DNA of 64,000 nt from contig CAVUNO010000002.1 of the NCBI GenBank assembly GCA_963742875.1, forward strand, positions 215,193-279,192, read 5' to 3'. Shown in pieces: positions 1 through 9,042 of the stretch. Source of the DNA: Bog-532 sp963742875 (GTDB lineage: Bacteria > Actinomycetota > Actinomycetes > Streptosporangiales > Streptosporangiaceae). Within the stretch, counting starts at the first letter, position 1. Each line of letters begins with the position of its first letter. A model generated the notes under the pieces. That model worked only from the letters and a program-made list of their open reading frames with translations. It made no database searches and was not told the DNA's origin. The position numbers were made by a program, and so were the translations under genes.

Positions 1-407
1 GCACTGGGCGCGCCTGCCGGGACCCTGCCCGGGCGCGGGTCATTCACTTCTGCCGCCGACTTCATCGCACCAGTTCCTCCGCTTGCGTCCAGGCAGCGTA
101 GAACTGCCTATCTCGGCTTCCTGCCGCCCGGCTGGCCGCGCCTGCGAACCGGGTCGTGCGGGGACAGAAGGCGCCGGCAGCCAAGGCCGTCCCGGTTGCT
201 TTGAGGATTTCGCGTACAGGGGGCCACGGTCATCACCGCAGGCGGCAACTCGCGCCCCCAGCTAGCGGTAACTGCCGCATTAGGGTGCCAGCGGTCAGCT
301 ATGCCTCCCTCGGAAACCGCCGCCAGCACTGGCTGCTGTTTCCGAGAGGAGTCCGCTGTGCGGTGGCGTTTGCGGCATCTCCGGGGATCCCCGGCCGCAG
401 GCGGTGG
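1..407. other. Left-edge stretch without a supported gene
   Basis: I see no convincing gene here. The open frames are Arg/Pro-rich and look like chance frames of GC-rich DNA. The only structure I can support is one copy of a dispersed 45-bp element at 224-268, annotated separately. Confidence 0.4.
224..268 (-). repeat. Dispersed 45-bp GCTAGC element, copy 1
   Basis: Read on the minus strand it begins CCGCTAGCTGGGGGCGCG and ends in TGATGACCGTGG. By my hand alignment 33 of 45 positions match the copy at 2161-2205. Related copies lie at 9956-9999 and 10544-10589. It is noncoding, and any gene it serves on the minus strand would lie beyond the left edge of the window. Confidence 0.5.
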
Positions 408-692
408 CTATTCGGCGCCGACGACCTTGAAGTCCTGGTTGACGAAGACGTGGTGCGGCCAGTTGACGCCGATGTAGTGGACCTCGTATTCGCCATTGCT
501 CAGCTGCACAACACGGTCGACGATGGCCCCCGGGTAGACGGCCAGCGCAGCTTCCGTCGCCTTATTCGCGGCCGTTCCGCTGACGATCGTCCCCGACCCC
601 TGACTGTAGCTCGCCGGGATCTGGCCAACCTGCTTGGACGTGGTCGGTGCACCTTTCTGGAGATGAAAGCAGCCCGAAAGATTGGCGGGAGA
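408..692 (-). pseudogene. 3' remnant of a small secreted protein (PepSY-like)
   Basis: A 94-codon open frame runs from just after a TAA at 693-695 to a TAG at 408-410. It has no usable start codon. The translation reads like a real protein: KATEAALAVYPGAIVDRVV followed by LSNGEYEVHYIGVNWPHHVF and ends FKVVGAE. This resembles the C-terminal part of small secreted actinobacterial proteins with a PepSY-like repeat. I see no signal peptide or N-terminal half, so I read it as a 5'-truncated gene. The family assignment is from memory of similar sequences and is tentative; that it was once coding is better supported. Confidence 0.55.
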
Positions 693-770
693 TTATCCCG
701 CACAAGCTGAGAATTAGCTCTGAGGATTAGCTAAGGCTTAGACATGGTGGACCGGCCGTACCCGACGCGC

Positions 771-2142
771 TCAGGGCCAGATAAGGTGACTCGAAGAGAC
801 AGCCCGAGAACGACGCTGACCGTTCTGACGCGGAACTAATACGGTCTTCCGGATGCTGGCCAGCGAGAGCACGCACAAAATGGCGAGCAGGATGGAGAAA
901 GTCAGCACGGCCCGGAAGTCCCCGATGAACCCGGAGGCCACCCCGACACCGACCACCGGGATGATCAGGCCGGTGTAGCACGTGACGAAAAAGGCGGATA
1001 TGGCCTGGCCGCGCCGTCCGGGCGGGGCCAGGCGATTGGCCGTGGCCAGGCTGCCCAGGAAGACGGCACCGACGGCCACCCCGCCCACAATCGTGCCCGC
1101 GAGGAACAGGGCCATTCCGGCCTGGGACAGGGCTGCGACGATCAGGGCCAGTGCGGCCAGGAACAGGCCAAGGCCGGCCATTACGACCCGGCGGCTGTTG
1201 AACCGGGACAAGAGCAGCTGGGTCACGGCGCCCACCGCTAGCAGCAGGAACACGACGCCACCTTGGACGGCGTGGCTGGGCTGGTGCAGTATGTCCCCCA
1301 CGAAGGTGGGCGCCAGCGCAGCGAACAGACCGAGCAGGGAGAAGGCGGCGAATCCGGCCACGCCTGCCGCGACGAACTCGCCCCGGCCACGTTCGGGGAT
1401 GCCGAGCCCGGCGAAGCGGAAGGTGGGCCGCCGGCGAGGGCTGACTGTTTCGGGAACGAGGAACAAGCACAGCCCCGCGACGGCCAGCACCGCCAGGTAC
1501 ACCTCGAACACCAGGACGGTGGGGTGGGGCGCGTACTGGGCGAAGAGCCCGGCCACGAGGGGGCCGAGACCGAGACCGCCCATGTTCACGGCCGTGGCCG
1601 TCAGTGATGCCCGGCGGCTGGCCGAGGCCGGGACCAAGTTCGGTCAGCGTCGCCGTCGCCGTGCCGGTCATCAGGCCCGCGGACAGCCCGGACAAGATCC
1701 GGCCGATAATGAGCGCCCCCACGTCGGGGGCCAGGATGAACACGACCGTACTCAGCGTGCTGGCCCCGAGGGCCGCGGCCAGCACCGGTTTACGCCCGGC
1801 CTGGTCGGAGGACCGCCCCGCCAGCAGCAAGGTGGCCAGGACCGCGGCGGCGTAGACGGCGAAGGTCACCGTCACGGTGGCCGCGGAGAAGTGCCACTGG
1901 GCCTGGTAGATGACGTACAGCGGGGTCGGCAGGGTGGTGCCGAGCATGGTGGCGGTGAATACGAGCGCCAGCAGCCAGAACGCGACCCGGCGGGGCGCGG
2001 CCAGCCTGCTTGGTTCGGCGACGAGCGAATCGCCAAGGCAATCGACACAGGGCTGGTCGGGGATGCGGCTGGGAGCTTGCCCGGTCGTGGTCTGCGTCTT
2101 AAGGCCCGTCTCCGCCCCGGCTGAGTACCTCATGCCTTCCAA
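771..2142 (-). CDS. MFS transporter, frameshifted
   Basis: Major facilitator superfamily permease, probably a drug or metabolite exporter of about 455 residues in the cytoplasmic membrane. The N-terminal frame (about 2142-1640) carries the first helices, motif A (GRSSDQAGRKP) and GTATATLTEL; the rest continues in another frame from VPASASRR through GLGLGPLVAGLFAQY to the stop at 771. The intact paralogue at 4356-5705 reads GTATAALAEL then GLGLGPLIAGIFAAY across the same place, so the break is a single extra base in the AA at 1636-1637. The start chosen is TTG at 2142, with GAGGG seven bases upstream; ATG at 2133 is possible. A 45-bp dispersed element sits directly upstream. Either a recent pseudogene or a sequencing error. 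Confidence 0.8.
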
Positions 2143-2160
2143 CGATGGGCCCTCATAGGG

Positions 2161-2205
2161 CCGGGGTCATTGACGCTAGGGGCAATGTGCGCCCCCAGGT
2201 AGCGG
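2161..2205 (-). repeat. Dispersed 45-bp GCTAGC element, copy 2
   Basis: It lies in the divergent intergenic region between the frameshifted MFS gene and the dehydrogenase at 2320. The minus-strand read starts CCGCTACCTGGGGGCGC and ends near CAATGACCCCGG. A second GCTAGC box follows at 2216-2221. The position is immediately upstream of the MFS start, so a role in expression is possible but not shown. Confidence 0.5.
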
Positions 2206-2319
2206 CACCCGCGACTCCTGCTAGCAGCAATGCGGCCGCCCGGTTCTCGCCGCCATCCTGGAGCTGGTGACCTGGCCGACGGCCGTCGGCCGGGGCAGGC
2301 GCGGGAGGAGAGGGCCGTT

Positions 2320-3222
2320 ATGGCAGGGGCAGCAGGGAACGACCACGACGCGACGGTGGCGGTGCTCGGCGCGGGCATCATGGGATCGGCGATGACCCGC
2401 AATCTGGTGGCTGCGGGCTTTGACACGCGGGTGTGGGACCGGTCGCCGCAGGCGACCGGCCCGCTGGCCGACGCGGGCGCGCGGGTCGCGGCGTCGGCGC
2501 CGGACGCGGTCCGGGACGCGGGGATAGTGATCACGATGCTGCCCACCGCCGAGGTCGTCGAATCGGTGATCTTCGACGGCGGGACGGCCGACGCGTTCGC
2601 CGATGGAGGCGTGTGGGCCCAGATGGGCACGATCGGCGTCGAGGCGACCCTGCGCATCGGGGAACGGCTGGCCTTGAAGCGGCCGGACGTCATGTTCGTG
2701 GACGCTCCGGTGTCGGGCAGCAAGGGACCGGCGGAGCAGGGCCAGCTGCTGATCCTGGCCTCGGGACCCGCCGCGGCGGCTGACGCGCTGCGCCCGGTCT
2801 TCGACGTTCTCGGCCGCAAAACCGTGTGGCTGGGGCAAGCGGGTCAGGGCAGCCAGGTGAAGCTGGTCGTCAACGCCTACATGTCCATCCTCATCGAAGG
2901 GGTGGCGGAGACCATGGAGCTGGCTGATCGCATCGGTATCGGCCACCAGGAGATCGCCGAGGCCATTGAGGGCGGCCCGCTGGACGCGCCGATCGCTGAC
3001 GCCAAACTGCACAAGATGGACCGGCAGGACTATGCCGCAGAGTTCCCGCTCGAGTGGGCACTGAAGGACGTGGACCTCGCGATCAGCGCCGCCAACGGTG
3101 ACACCCCGCCGCTGCTGGGCGCGCTCTCTCGCCAGTGGCATGCCGCCGTGGCCGCCGGGTACGGCCGCCAGGACATCAGTGCCGCCCGGCTGGCCCTGAG
3201 TCATCCCAGCAACCAAGGCTGA
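2320..3222 (+). CDS. NAD(P)-dependent beta-hydroxyacid dehydrogenase (HIBADH/6PGDH superfamily)
   Basis: 300 residues. The family oxidises beta-hydroxyacids or reduces small aldehydes with NAD(P). Visible features are the Rossmann motif GAGIMGSAMTRNL near residue 18, the substrate-binding signature DAPVSGSKG near 128, and the catalytic lysine in GSQVKLVVNAY (K181). The C-terminal half is the usual helical dimer domain. The start is ATG 2320, preceded by GGAGGAGAGGG; an open frame extends further upstream but lacks protein-like sequence. The aldo/keto reductase starts 68 bases downstream and an MFS transporter follows, suggesting one operon that processes and exports or imports a carbonyl compound. 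The substrate cannot be read from the sequence. Confidence 0.9.
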   Translation: MAGAAGNDHDATVAVLGAGIMGSAMTRNLVAAGFDTRVWDRSPQATGPLADAGARVAASAPDAVRDAGIVITMLPTAEVVESVIFDGGTADAFADGGVWAQMGTIGVEATLRIGERLALKRPDVMFVDAPVSGSKGPAEQGQLLILASGPAAAADALRPVFDVLGRKTVWLGQAGQGSQVKLVVNAYMSILIEGVAETMELADRIGIGHQEIAEAIEGGPLDAPIADAKLHKMDRQDYAAEFPLEWALKDVDLAISAANGDTPPLLGALSRQWHAAVAAGYGRQDISAARLALSHPSNQG

Positions 3223-3290
3223 GCGCGGTGTCGGCCCTTGAGGACCTGACCGCGGCGGTAATCGTGGCCGATCGAGCGAAAGGCGAAGCC

Positions 3291-4253
3291 ATGCAACGTA
3301 CGCAGCTAAGGACCACGCAGCTTGGAGCCACCGGCCTTGAGATCACCCGCGTCGGCTTCGGCGCCTGGGCGATCGGAGGGGGCGGCTGGGAGTTCGGCTG
3401 GGGCCCGCAGGAGGACGACGATTCGATCGCGGCGATCCACCGGGCTCTCGAGATCGGCGTGAACTGGATCGACACCGCGGCCGCTTACGGCTTTGGGCAC
3501 TCGGAGCAGGTGGTGGGCCGGGGCCTGGAAGGCCTGGCTGAGCGGCCGTATGTGTTCACGAAGGCCTCGCTGGTCGAAGGGCCAGGCCGCCGGGTCGTGC
3601 ACAACCTGAAGCGCGATTCGATCCTGCGCGAGGCCGAAGCGAGCCTCGGCCGGCTCGGCGTCGATGCGATTGACCTGTACCAGATCCACTGGCCGATCCC
3701 CGAGGAGGACATCGAGGAAGGCTGGTCGACGTTCGCCGAGCTTAAGGAACAAGGCCTGGTGCGGCACATCGGCGTCTCGAACTTCAATGCCGAACAGCTG
3801 CGCCGCATCCAGTCGATCGCGCCGGTCGAGACGCTGCAGCCGCAGTACTCACTCATCGACCGCGACGCAGAGAAGGAGCTCCTGCCGCTCGCGGAGCACA
3901 AGGGGATCGGTGTCATCGTCTACTCGCCGATGGCCTCCGGCCTGCTGACCGGCGGAATGACGCGCGACCGGATCGCGCGCCTGCCGGACGACGACTGGCG
4001 CAAGAGCGACCCCCGATTCCGCGAGCCGCAGCTGTCCCGCAACCTCGCCTTGGTCGAGCGGCTGAAGACGGTGGCCGCCCGCCACGACAGCACGCCCGGA
4101 GCGGTCGCGATCGCATGGACGCTGCTGAACCCAGCCGTGGACGGGGCCATCACCGGCTTCCGCCGAGCCGACCAGGTCGACCCCATCCTCACCGCCGCGA
4201 GCATCGAGCTCACCGGCGACGACATCGACGAAATCGAAGCACGGACCCGGTAG
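3291..4253 (+). CDS. Aldo/keto reductase
   Basis: 320 residues, an NADPH-dependent (beta/alpha)8-barrel oxidoreductase. The catalytic tetrad is visible as D61 and Y66 (IDTAAAYGFGHSE), K91 (FTKAS) and H133 (YQIHWP). The N-terminal GFGAWAIGGG and the loop DLYQIHWPIPEEDIEE are typical of the AKR5/AKR11/AKR12-like bacterial groups. The start is ATG 3291, with AAAGGCG upstream; the open frame before it overlaps the preceding gene and is not protein-like. It is second in a probable three-gene operon with the dehydrogenase and an MFS transporter. The substrate is unknown. Confidence 0.9.
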   Translation: MQRTQLRTTQLGATGLEITRVGFGAWAIGGGGWEFGWGPQEDDDSIAAIHRALEIGVNWIDTAAAYGFGHSEQVVGRGLEGLAERPYVFTKASLVEGPGRRVVHNLKRDSILREAEASLGRLGVDAIDLYQIHWPIPEEDIEEGWSTFAELKEQGLVRHIGVSNFNAEQLRRIQSIAPVETLQPQYSLIDRDAEKELLPLAEHKGIGVIVYSPMASGLLTGGMTRDRIARLPDDDWRKSDPRFREPQLSRNLALVERLKTVAARHDSTPGAVAIAWTLLNPAVDGAITGFRRADQVDPILTAASIELTGDDIDEIEARTR

Positions 4254-4355
4254 AGAACACCGATCGGGCTTCCCGGGCTGATCGCTTACGCCGTGGCGAA
4301 CGAAACCAGCCAGACCACCGAAGACGCCACTGCCCGGCAGCTGAGGAGGAGAGAA

Positions 4356-5705
4356 ATGGACGGCACAAGAGTCGCGACAATCTCTGGCGAGGTGGTTTCG
4401 ACCAGTCGCCGCGGCTACCTCCTCACTGCCGCGGTACTGCTGGTCGTGATGACGGGCGGGACCCTGCCCATTCCGCTCTACGTGCTGTATGAGCAGCAGA
4501 TGGGCTTCGGCCCACTCGGGGTCACCGTGGTCTTCGCCGCCTATGTGATCGGCACGCTGTTCGCGCTGGTGGCGTTCGGGGATCTGAGCGACCATATCGG
4601 CCGCAGAAAGCTGCTGGCGATCGCGGTGGGCTGCGCGGCGGTCAGCACCGCGCTGTTCCTGGTGGCCTCCGGCATCGGGGTGCTAATCGTGGCGCGGATC
4701 GTCAGTGGCCTGGCGGCGGGGTTTGCCACCGGGACCGCCACGGCCGCACTGGCCGAACTCCAGCCGCGCGGGGACCGCCAGGCCGCCGCGGTAGTGGCCA
4801 GCGGGACCAACATGACCGGGCTCGGTCTCGGGCCGCTGATCGCCGGGATCTTCGCCGCGTACGTGGCCATGCCGACCCACAGCGTGTTCTGGGTCTACCT
4901 GGGCGTCTGCGCACTGGCTTTCGTCGCCATCGCGGTCATCGACGAGACGGTCCGCGACCCCGATCGGGTGATCAGGGTCCGTCCTCGCCTGGGCGTCCCG
5001 CCCGCCATGCGGGCCGTGATGACCGGGTCGTGCCTGGGCGTGTTCGCGGCGTTCAGCATCCTCGGGACTTTCAGCAGCCTGGTGCCCACCTTCCTGCACG
5101 GAATCCTCGCCGTGCAGAACCTGGCCCTGATCGGGGCGGCGTCCTTCCTGATCTTTATCGTCGCGGCGATCAGCCAGGCGGCCTCCGTCCGGCTGCCAGC
5201 CCGCCGTAGTCTGACCGCCGGATTGCCGCTGCTGCTTATCTGTCTGGCCATGCTGGAAGCGGCGCTGTTCGCCAAAGCACTGTGGCTGTTCCTGGCCGGC
5301 ACCGTCATCGGCGGCGTCGCCGTGGGGCTCATTTTCCGCGGCGGCCTGAGCGAGCTCAACCGGCTGGCCGACCCGCGGCACCGGGCCGGGGTGGTGTCCA
5401 CATTCTTTGCCGCCGCCTACCTGGGCCTGGGCTTGCCCGCCGTCCTGACCGGCATCATCTCCCAGCTGATCGGCACCGTGGACGCTAGTGCCTACACCTC
5501 CGGACTCGTGGCCGCCATCGTGGTGGCGGCCATCCTCGTCGTCCTGCGCACCTTCGGCACCGCGCCGTCCCCCAAGCCGGGGTGCACGCCCAGCGACGGC
5601 TGGTGCTCGCCCCAGGAGCCGGTCACCGAAGGCGCAGGCCAGCCGAGTCAGTCCGGCCTGCGCGCCGCCACGCCACCGTCCGGCCACCAAGCTGGCTCAC
5701 GATGA
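4356..5705 (+). CDS. MFS transporter
   Basis: 449 residues with about 12 hydrophobic segments. Motif A appears as GDLSDHIGRRK after the second helix, and GTATAALAELQP and GLGLGPLIAGIF mark helices 4-5. The start is ATG 4356 with GAGGAGGAGAG at ideal spacing; a GTG at 4293 is in frame but lacks such a site. The protein is clearly paralogous to the frameshifted transporter at 771-2142, sharing its motifs and spacing. The C-terminus has a soluble Gly/Ser/Pro-rich tail of about 40 residues. It probably moves the substrate or product of the upstream dehydrogenase and aldo/keto reductase. Confidence 0.88.
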   Translation: MDGTRVATISGEVVSTSRRGYLLTAAVLLVVMTGGTLPIPLYVLYEQQMGFGPLGVTVVFAAYVIGTLFALVAFGDLSDHIGRRKLLAIAVGCAAVSTALFLVASGIGVLIVARIVSGLAAGFATGTATAALAELQPRGDRQAAAVVASGTNMTGLGLGPLIAGIFAAYVAMPTHSVFWVYLGVCALAFVAIAVIDETVRDPDRVIRVRPRLGVPPAMRAVMTGSCLGVFAAFSILGTFSSLVPTFLHGILAVQNLALIGAASFLIFIVAAISQAASVRLPARRSLTAGLPLLLICLAMLEAALFAKALWLFLAGTVIGGVAVGLIFRGGLSELNRLADPRHRAGVVSTFFAAAYLGLGLPAVLTGIISQLIGTVDASAYTSGLVAAIVVAAILVVLRTFGTAPSPKPGCTPSDGWCSPQEPVTEGAGQPSQSGLRAATPPSGHQAGSR

Positions 5706-5757
5706 AGGGCACAAGTTCCACATGACCTTCCCGGCGCTGGCCGGGCAGGCCAGCGTC

Positions 5758-5946
5758 GTCCGGGCCGCACCCTGACCTCCTACCCGAGCGTCCGGACCGA
5801 CATCCGCAACGCCGGCGGCAATGTAGTCGACCAGGAGGTGGTCACCGACCAGAACATCACCTGCAGCCGCTGGCCCCGACGACCTGCCCGCGTTCTGCGC
5901 CCGGATCGTCGAACAGTTCGCTACGGGCCGGGCGGGCGTGCGGTGA
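5758..5946 (+). pseudogene. 3' remnant of a DJ-1/PfpI family protein
   Basis: The frame reads GRTLTSYPSVRTDIRNAGG, then VVDQEVVTDQNITCSRWP, and after one extra C in the CCCC run at 5874-5877 continues DDLPAFCARIVEQFATGR to TGA at 5944. This is the typical C-terminal third of PfpI/DJ-1 type amidase/chaperone proteins (TSYPSLRTDI and SRKPDDLPAF in intact members). The catalytic cysteine half is absent, so it is a remnant. The rest of the 5706-6073 gap has no gene. Confidence 0.65.
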
Positions 5947-6073
5947 TCGGCGGTTCGGCTGGGATCTCGATCCGCGGCGGGCACCGAGATCGTCATGGTC
6001 AGGCCTCCGCCGGAAGTTTCCTCCGCTTCCAGCGTGCCACTCTGGAGCCGCCGATCATGGTCAGCAGCTCCGC

Positions 6074-6123
6074 GCCGGAAGGTCATGTAACTGGTTAAGC
6101 CGGAAGGTCATGTAACTGGTTAA
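6074..6123. repeat. Perfect 25-bp tandem duplication at the hemA 3' end
   Basis: The 25-base unit beginning GCCGGAAGGTCATG and ending TGGTTAA occurs twice, at 6074-6098 and 6099-6123, without mismatch. The TAA that ends hemA is formed across the junction between the copies. With one copy, HemA would read a few codons further to a TGA. Confidence 0.9.
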
Positions 6124-7402
6124 CCTGGGCGCCGCCGGTGGGCACGCCCAGGTCAAAGAGCTGGCGCAGCGCGTCGAGATAAACAGGTCCATTCGGTCCG
6201 CTGGAGAATTCCCGGGCGCGGACGGTCGGCTGGTGCAGAACCTTGCGGAGGATGCGGTGGACGGTGGCCGCCGTCTCGGCCCGTTCCTGTTCGCTCAGGC
6301 CCGGCAGCCGGTCGTGCAGCCGGTCCAGTTCGGCGTCGGCGAGCTGGCTGATCTGTGCGTGCATCGCGGCGATGACGGGCGTGGCCGCCGCTTGTTCCTG
6401 TCGCTTCATGTACGCGGCGGCCTCGGCGGCGACGATGGCGCGGGCCTGGGCGATCTGGTCCGGTACCGCTCGGCCGGTCAGGTGCTGGCCGAGAACGGTG
6501 AGATCGATCAGCGTGACCCCGGCCAGGCGCCCGACGGCGGGGTCCACGTCGGGTGGCATCCCGAGATCCAGCACGAACAGCGGCCGACTGGCGGCCTGCG
6601 CCCGGGCCCCCGCTACCGGCGCGATGGACAGGACGGGGACGGTGGCCCCGGTGGCCGTGACCAGGATGTCGGCGCTGGCGAGCGCGGCGGGCAGGTCGCT
6701 GGTTTGCAGGGGCCTGCCACGCACCGCCGCGGCCACCTCGGCGGCACGCGCCGCGTCGCGGCTGGCCACGCAAAGCCGCGCCGCGCCGGCCTCGCGGAGC
6801 AGCCGGGCCGCGAGCCTGCCCGTGGGCCCGGTCCCGACCACCACGGCATCGTGGCCGGCCAGGCCGCCCAGGTGCGCGCGGGCGAGGTCCAGGCCAGCCC
6901 GGGCGAGCGAGATACCTTCGGTGCTGATCGTGGTCTGGGTGCGGGCGCGCTTGCTGACCCGCAGCGCCGCATCGATCAGGCTGGTGACGGCGGGGCCGGT
7001 GGTGCCCGCCGCGGCGGCCGCCCGCGCGGCGGCCTTGATCTGGGCGACAATCTGGTCCTCGCCCACGGCCATCGAATCCAGCCCGCACGCGACCGAGAAC
7101 AAGTGCTCGGCGGCCGCACCGCCGACGTGGATGCGGGCCATCCTCAGGACGTCAGCCACCGGGATCCGGCCACGCGCCGCGACCAGTTCCGCCACCGCCC
7201 GGGTGGCCGGTCCGGTGGCCCCAGCGACGGCCGCGTAGACCTCCACCCGGTTGCAGGTGGACAGGACGGCCACCTCGTTGATGGATGGCAGCGTGTGCAA
7301 CCGGGCCAGCACGCCGCCCAGCTCCGCGGACGGCACGGCAAGTTTCTCGAGGACTTCGACCGGGGCGAACCGGTAGGACACCCCGATATTCACGATCGTC
7401 AT
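6095..7402 (-). CDS. hemA: Glutamyl-tRNA reductase
   Basis: 435 residues. It reduces glutamyl-tRNA(Glu) to glutamate-1-semialdehyde with NADPH, the first committed step of C5-pathway haem synthesis in the cytoplasm. The N-terminus MTIVNIGVSYRFAPVEVLEKL and the catalytic cysteine C50 in LSTCNRVEVYA are diagnostic, followed by AEHLFSVACGLDSMAVGEDQI, the Rossmann domain (VVGTGPTGRLAARLL) and a C-terminal helical dimerisation domain. The start is ATG 7402; a longer upstream frame is not conserved-looking. The gene lies on the same strand as catalase, aquaporin, a WhiB regulator and hemC. Its stop codon is created by a 25-bp duplication. Confidence 0.95.
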   Translation of the reverse strand: MTIVNIGVSYRFAPVEVLEKLAVPSAELGGVLARLHTLPSINEVAVLSTCNRVEVYAAVAGATGPATRAVAELVAARGRIPVADVLRMARIHVGGAAAEHLFSVACGLDSMAVGEDQIVAQIKAAARAAAAAGTTGPAVTSLIDAALRVSKRARTQTTISTEGISLARAGLDLARAHLGGLAGHDAVVVGTGPTGRLAARLLREAGAARLCVASRDAARAAEVAAAVRGRPLQTSDLPAALASADILVTATGATVPVLSIAPVAGARAQAASRPLFVLDLGMPPDVDPAVGRLAGVTLIDLTVLGQHLTGRAVPDQIAQARAIVAAEAAAYMKRQEQAAATPVIAAMHAQISQLADAELDRLHDRLPGLSEQERAETAATVHRILRKVLHQPTVRAREFSSGPNGPVYLDALRQLFDLGVPTGGAQVNQLHDLPA

Positions 7403-7526
7403 CGCAGGTCCGTTCGGTAGGTGAATTCGGCTCGCGGATGGATGAGGGCCCGGCACCTGCTGGCGCCGGGCCCCCGGTGTGCCCCGGCTGATTCAGCCGG
7501 TCAGATCGACCGGCTGGATCTGCTGG

Positions 7527-8990
7527 TCAGGGCTGCTGCCCGGCGCGGACGCCCTTCTCCACCCGGTCGCCCAGCTCCTTGTCCACGTTCCCGAGGTACC
7601 AGAACGCGCGCTGGAGGACCGGTTCGGTCACGCCGGCGAGCAGCGCTCCCACGATGTTGCTGACGAGCCGGTCACGAGCGGCGTCGTCGAGGACCTCGCG
7701 GACCAGGGTGCCGGCCTGGCCCCAGTCGTCATCCTCGGCGTGCAGCTCGTAGGCGGTGCGCACGAGCTCGCCGTCGGCATACCAACTCGGCGGCTGGTTG
7801 TGCTCGCTGTCGGCCTGCGGGCCGCCCTTGGAGTTCGGGAAGTAGACCGGGTCGGTGACGTTGTGGACCCGCCCTATCCCGTCCTTGCTGTAGGCGTGCA
7901 CCGGCGCGATCGGAGCGTTGACCGGAATCTGCATGAAGTTCACGCCGAGCCGGGCCCGGTGCGCGTCGGGGTAGGAGAACAGCCGGCCGAGCAGCAGCTT
8001 GTCAGGGCTCGGCCCGATGCCGGGCACCAGGTTGCTTGGCGCGACGGCCAGCTGCTCGATCTCGGTGTGGTAGTCGACGGGGTTGCGGTCCAGGGTGTAC
8101 CGCCCCACCTCGATCAGCGGGTAGTCGCCGTGCGGCCAGACCTTGGTGATGTCGAACGGGTTGAACCGGTAGGTCTTGGCGTCCTCGTACGGCATGATCT
8201 GCACCTTCAGCGTCCAGCTCGGGTACTCGCCGCGCTCGATCGCCTCGTACAGGTCCTTGGTGTGATAGTCCGGGTCGGTGCCGGCCAGCCGGTCGCCCTC
8301 GGCCTGGGTCCAGAACTCGACGCCCTGGTCGCTGATGAAGTGGTACTTGACCCAGGACCGCACGCCTTCCGCGTTGATCCACATGTAGGTGTGCGAGCTG
8401 TACCCGTTCATGTGCCGGAAGCTCTTCGGGAAGCCGCGGTCGCCCATCAGCCAGACCACCTGGTGCGCCGTCTGCGGCAGCAGCGTCCAGAAGTCCCACT
8501 GCATGTCGTTGGAACGCAGGTTGACCTTGGCCAGCCGCTTCTGGGACCGGATGAAGTTCTGGAAGTGGATCGGGTCCCGCATGAAGAACACCGGCGTGTC
8601 GTTGCCGACCATGTCGTAGTTGCCCTCGGTGGTGTAGAACTTCAGCGCGTAGCCGCGTATGTCCCGCCACATGTCGGGTGAGCCGCGCTCCCCGGCCACG
8701 CTGGAGTACCTGGCTACCATCCGGGTCTCGGTGCCCGGCTGGAGGAACGCGGCCCTGGTGTAGGCGCTGACGTCGCCGGTGACCTCGAACCGGCCGAACG
8801 CGCCGCTGCCCTTGGCGTGCGGCTGCCGCTCCTTGATCCGCTCCCGGTTGAAGTTGGCCATCTGCTCGATCAGGTAGCTGTCCTGCAGCAGGATCGGGCC
8901 GCCCGCGCCGACCGTGAGCGAATACTTGTCGCTCTGGACCGGGATGCCGGCATCGGTCGTCTGGATCGGGTTGGGCTGGGTGCTCGTCAT
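7527..8990 (-). CDS. Monofunctional haem catalase
   Basis: 487 residues, the small-subunit (clade 3-like) length. It dismutates hydrogen peroxide to water and oxygen using haem b. Visible elements are the distal His in RQPHAKGSGAFGRFE (H58), the RYSSVAGERGSPD segment, the distal Asn in GNDTPVFFMRDPIHF, and the proximal haem ligand Tyr in RLFSYPDAHRARLG. The start is ATG 8990 with AAGGAGA nine bases upstream; the frame extends further 5' only as a shadow of the aquaporin gene. The aquaporin stop is 52 bases upstream, so the two are likely co-transcribed, and hemA follows 124 bases downstream. Confidence 0.96.
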   Translation of the reverse strand: MTSTQPNPIQTTDAGIPVQSDKYSLTVGAGGPILLQDSYLIEQMANFNRERIKERQPHAKGSGAFGRFEVTGDVSAYTRAAFLQPGTETRMVARYSSVAGERGSPDMWRDIRGYALKFYTTEGNYDMVGNDTPVFFMRDPIHFQNFIRSQKRLAKVNLRSNDMQWDFWTLLPQTAHQVVWLMGDRGFPKSFRHMNGYSSHTYMWINAEGVRSWVKYHFISDQGVEFWTQAEGDRLAGTDPDYHTKDLYEAIERGEYPSWTLKVQIMPYEDAKTYRFNPFDITKVWPHGDYPLIEVGRYTLDRNPVDYHTEIEQLAVAPSNLVPGIGPSPDKLLLGRLFSYPDAHRARLGVNFMQIPVNAPIAPVHAYSKDGIGRVHNVTDPVYFPNSKGGPQADSEHNQPPSWYADGELVRTAYELHAEDDDWGQAGTLVREVLDDAARDRLVSNIVGALLAGVTEPVLQRAFWYLGNVDKELGDRVEKGVRAGQQP

Positions 8991-9042
8991 ACTCGTGTCT
9001 CCTTGGTAGATGCGATCCCGGGCCTTGATGAGCCCAGGGGGT

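Noticed and set aside
1636..1637. Programmed ribosomal frameshift in the MFS gene
   Set aside because: No slippery heptamer or downstream structure; the paralogue is uninterrupted.
982..2124. Long plus-strand ORF over the MFS gene
   Set aside because: Shadow frame rich in Arg/Pro/Ala; the minus strand has clear MFS motifs.
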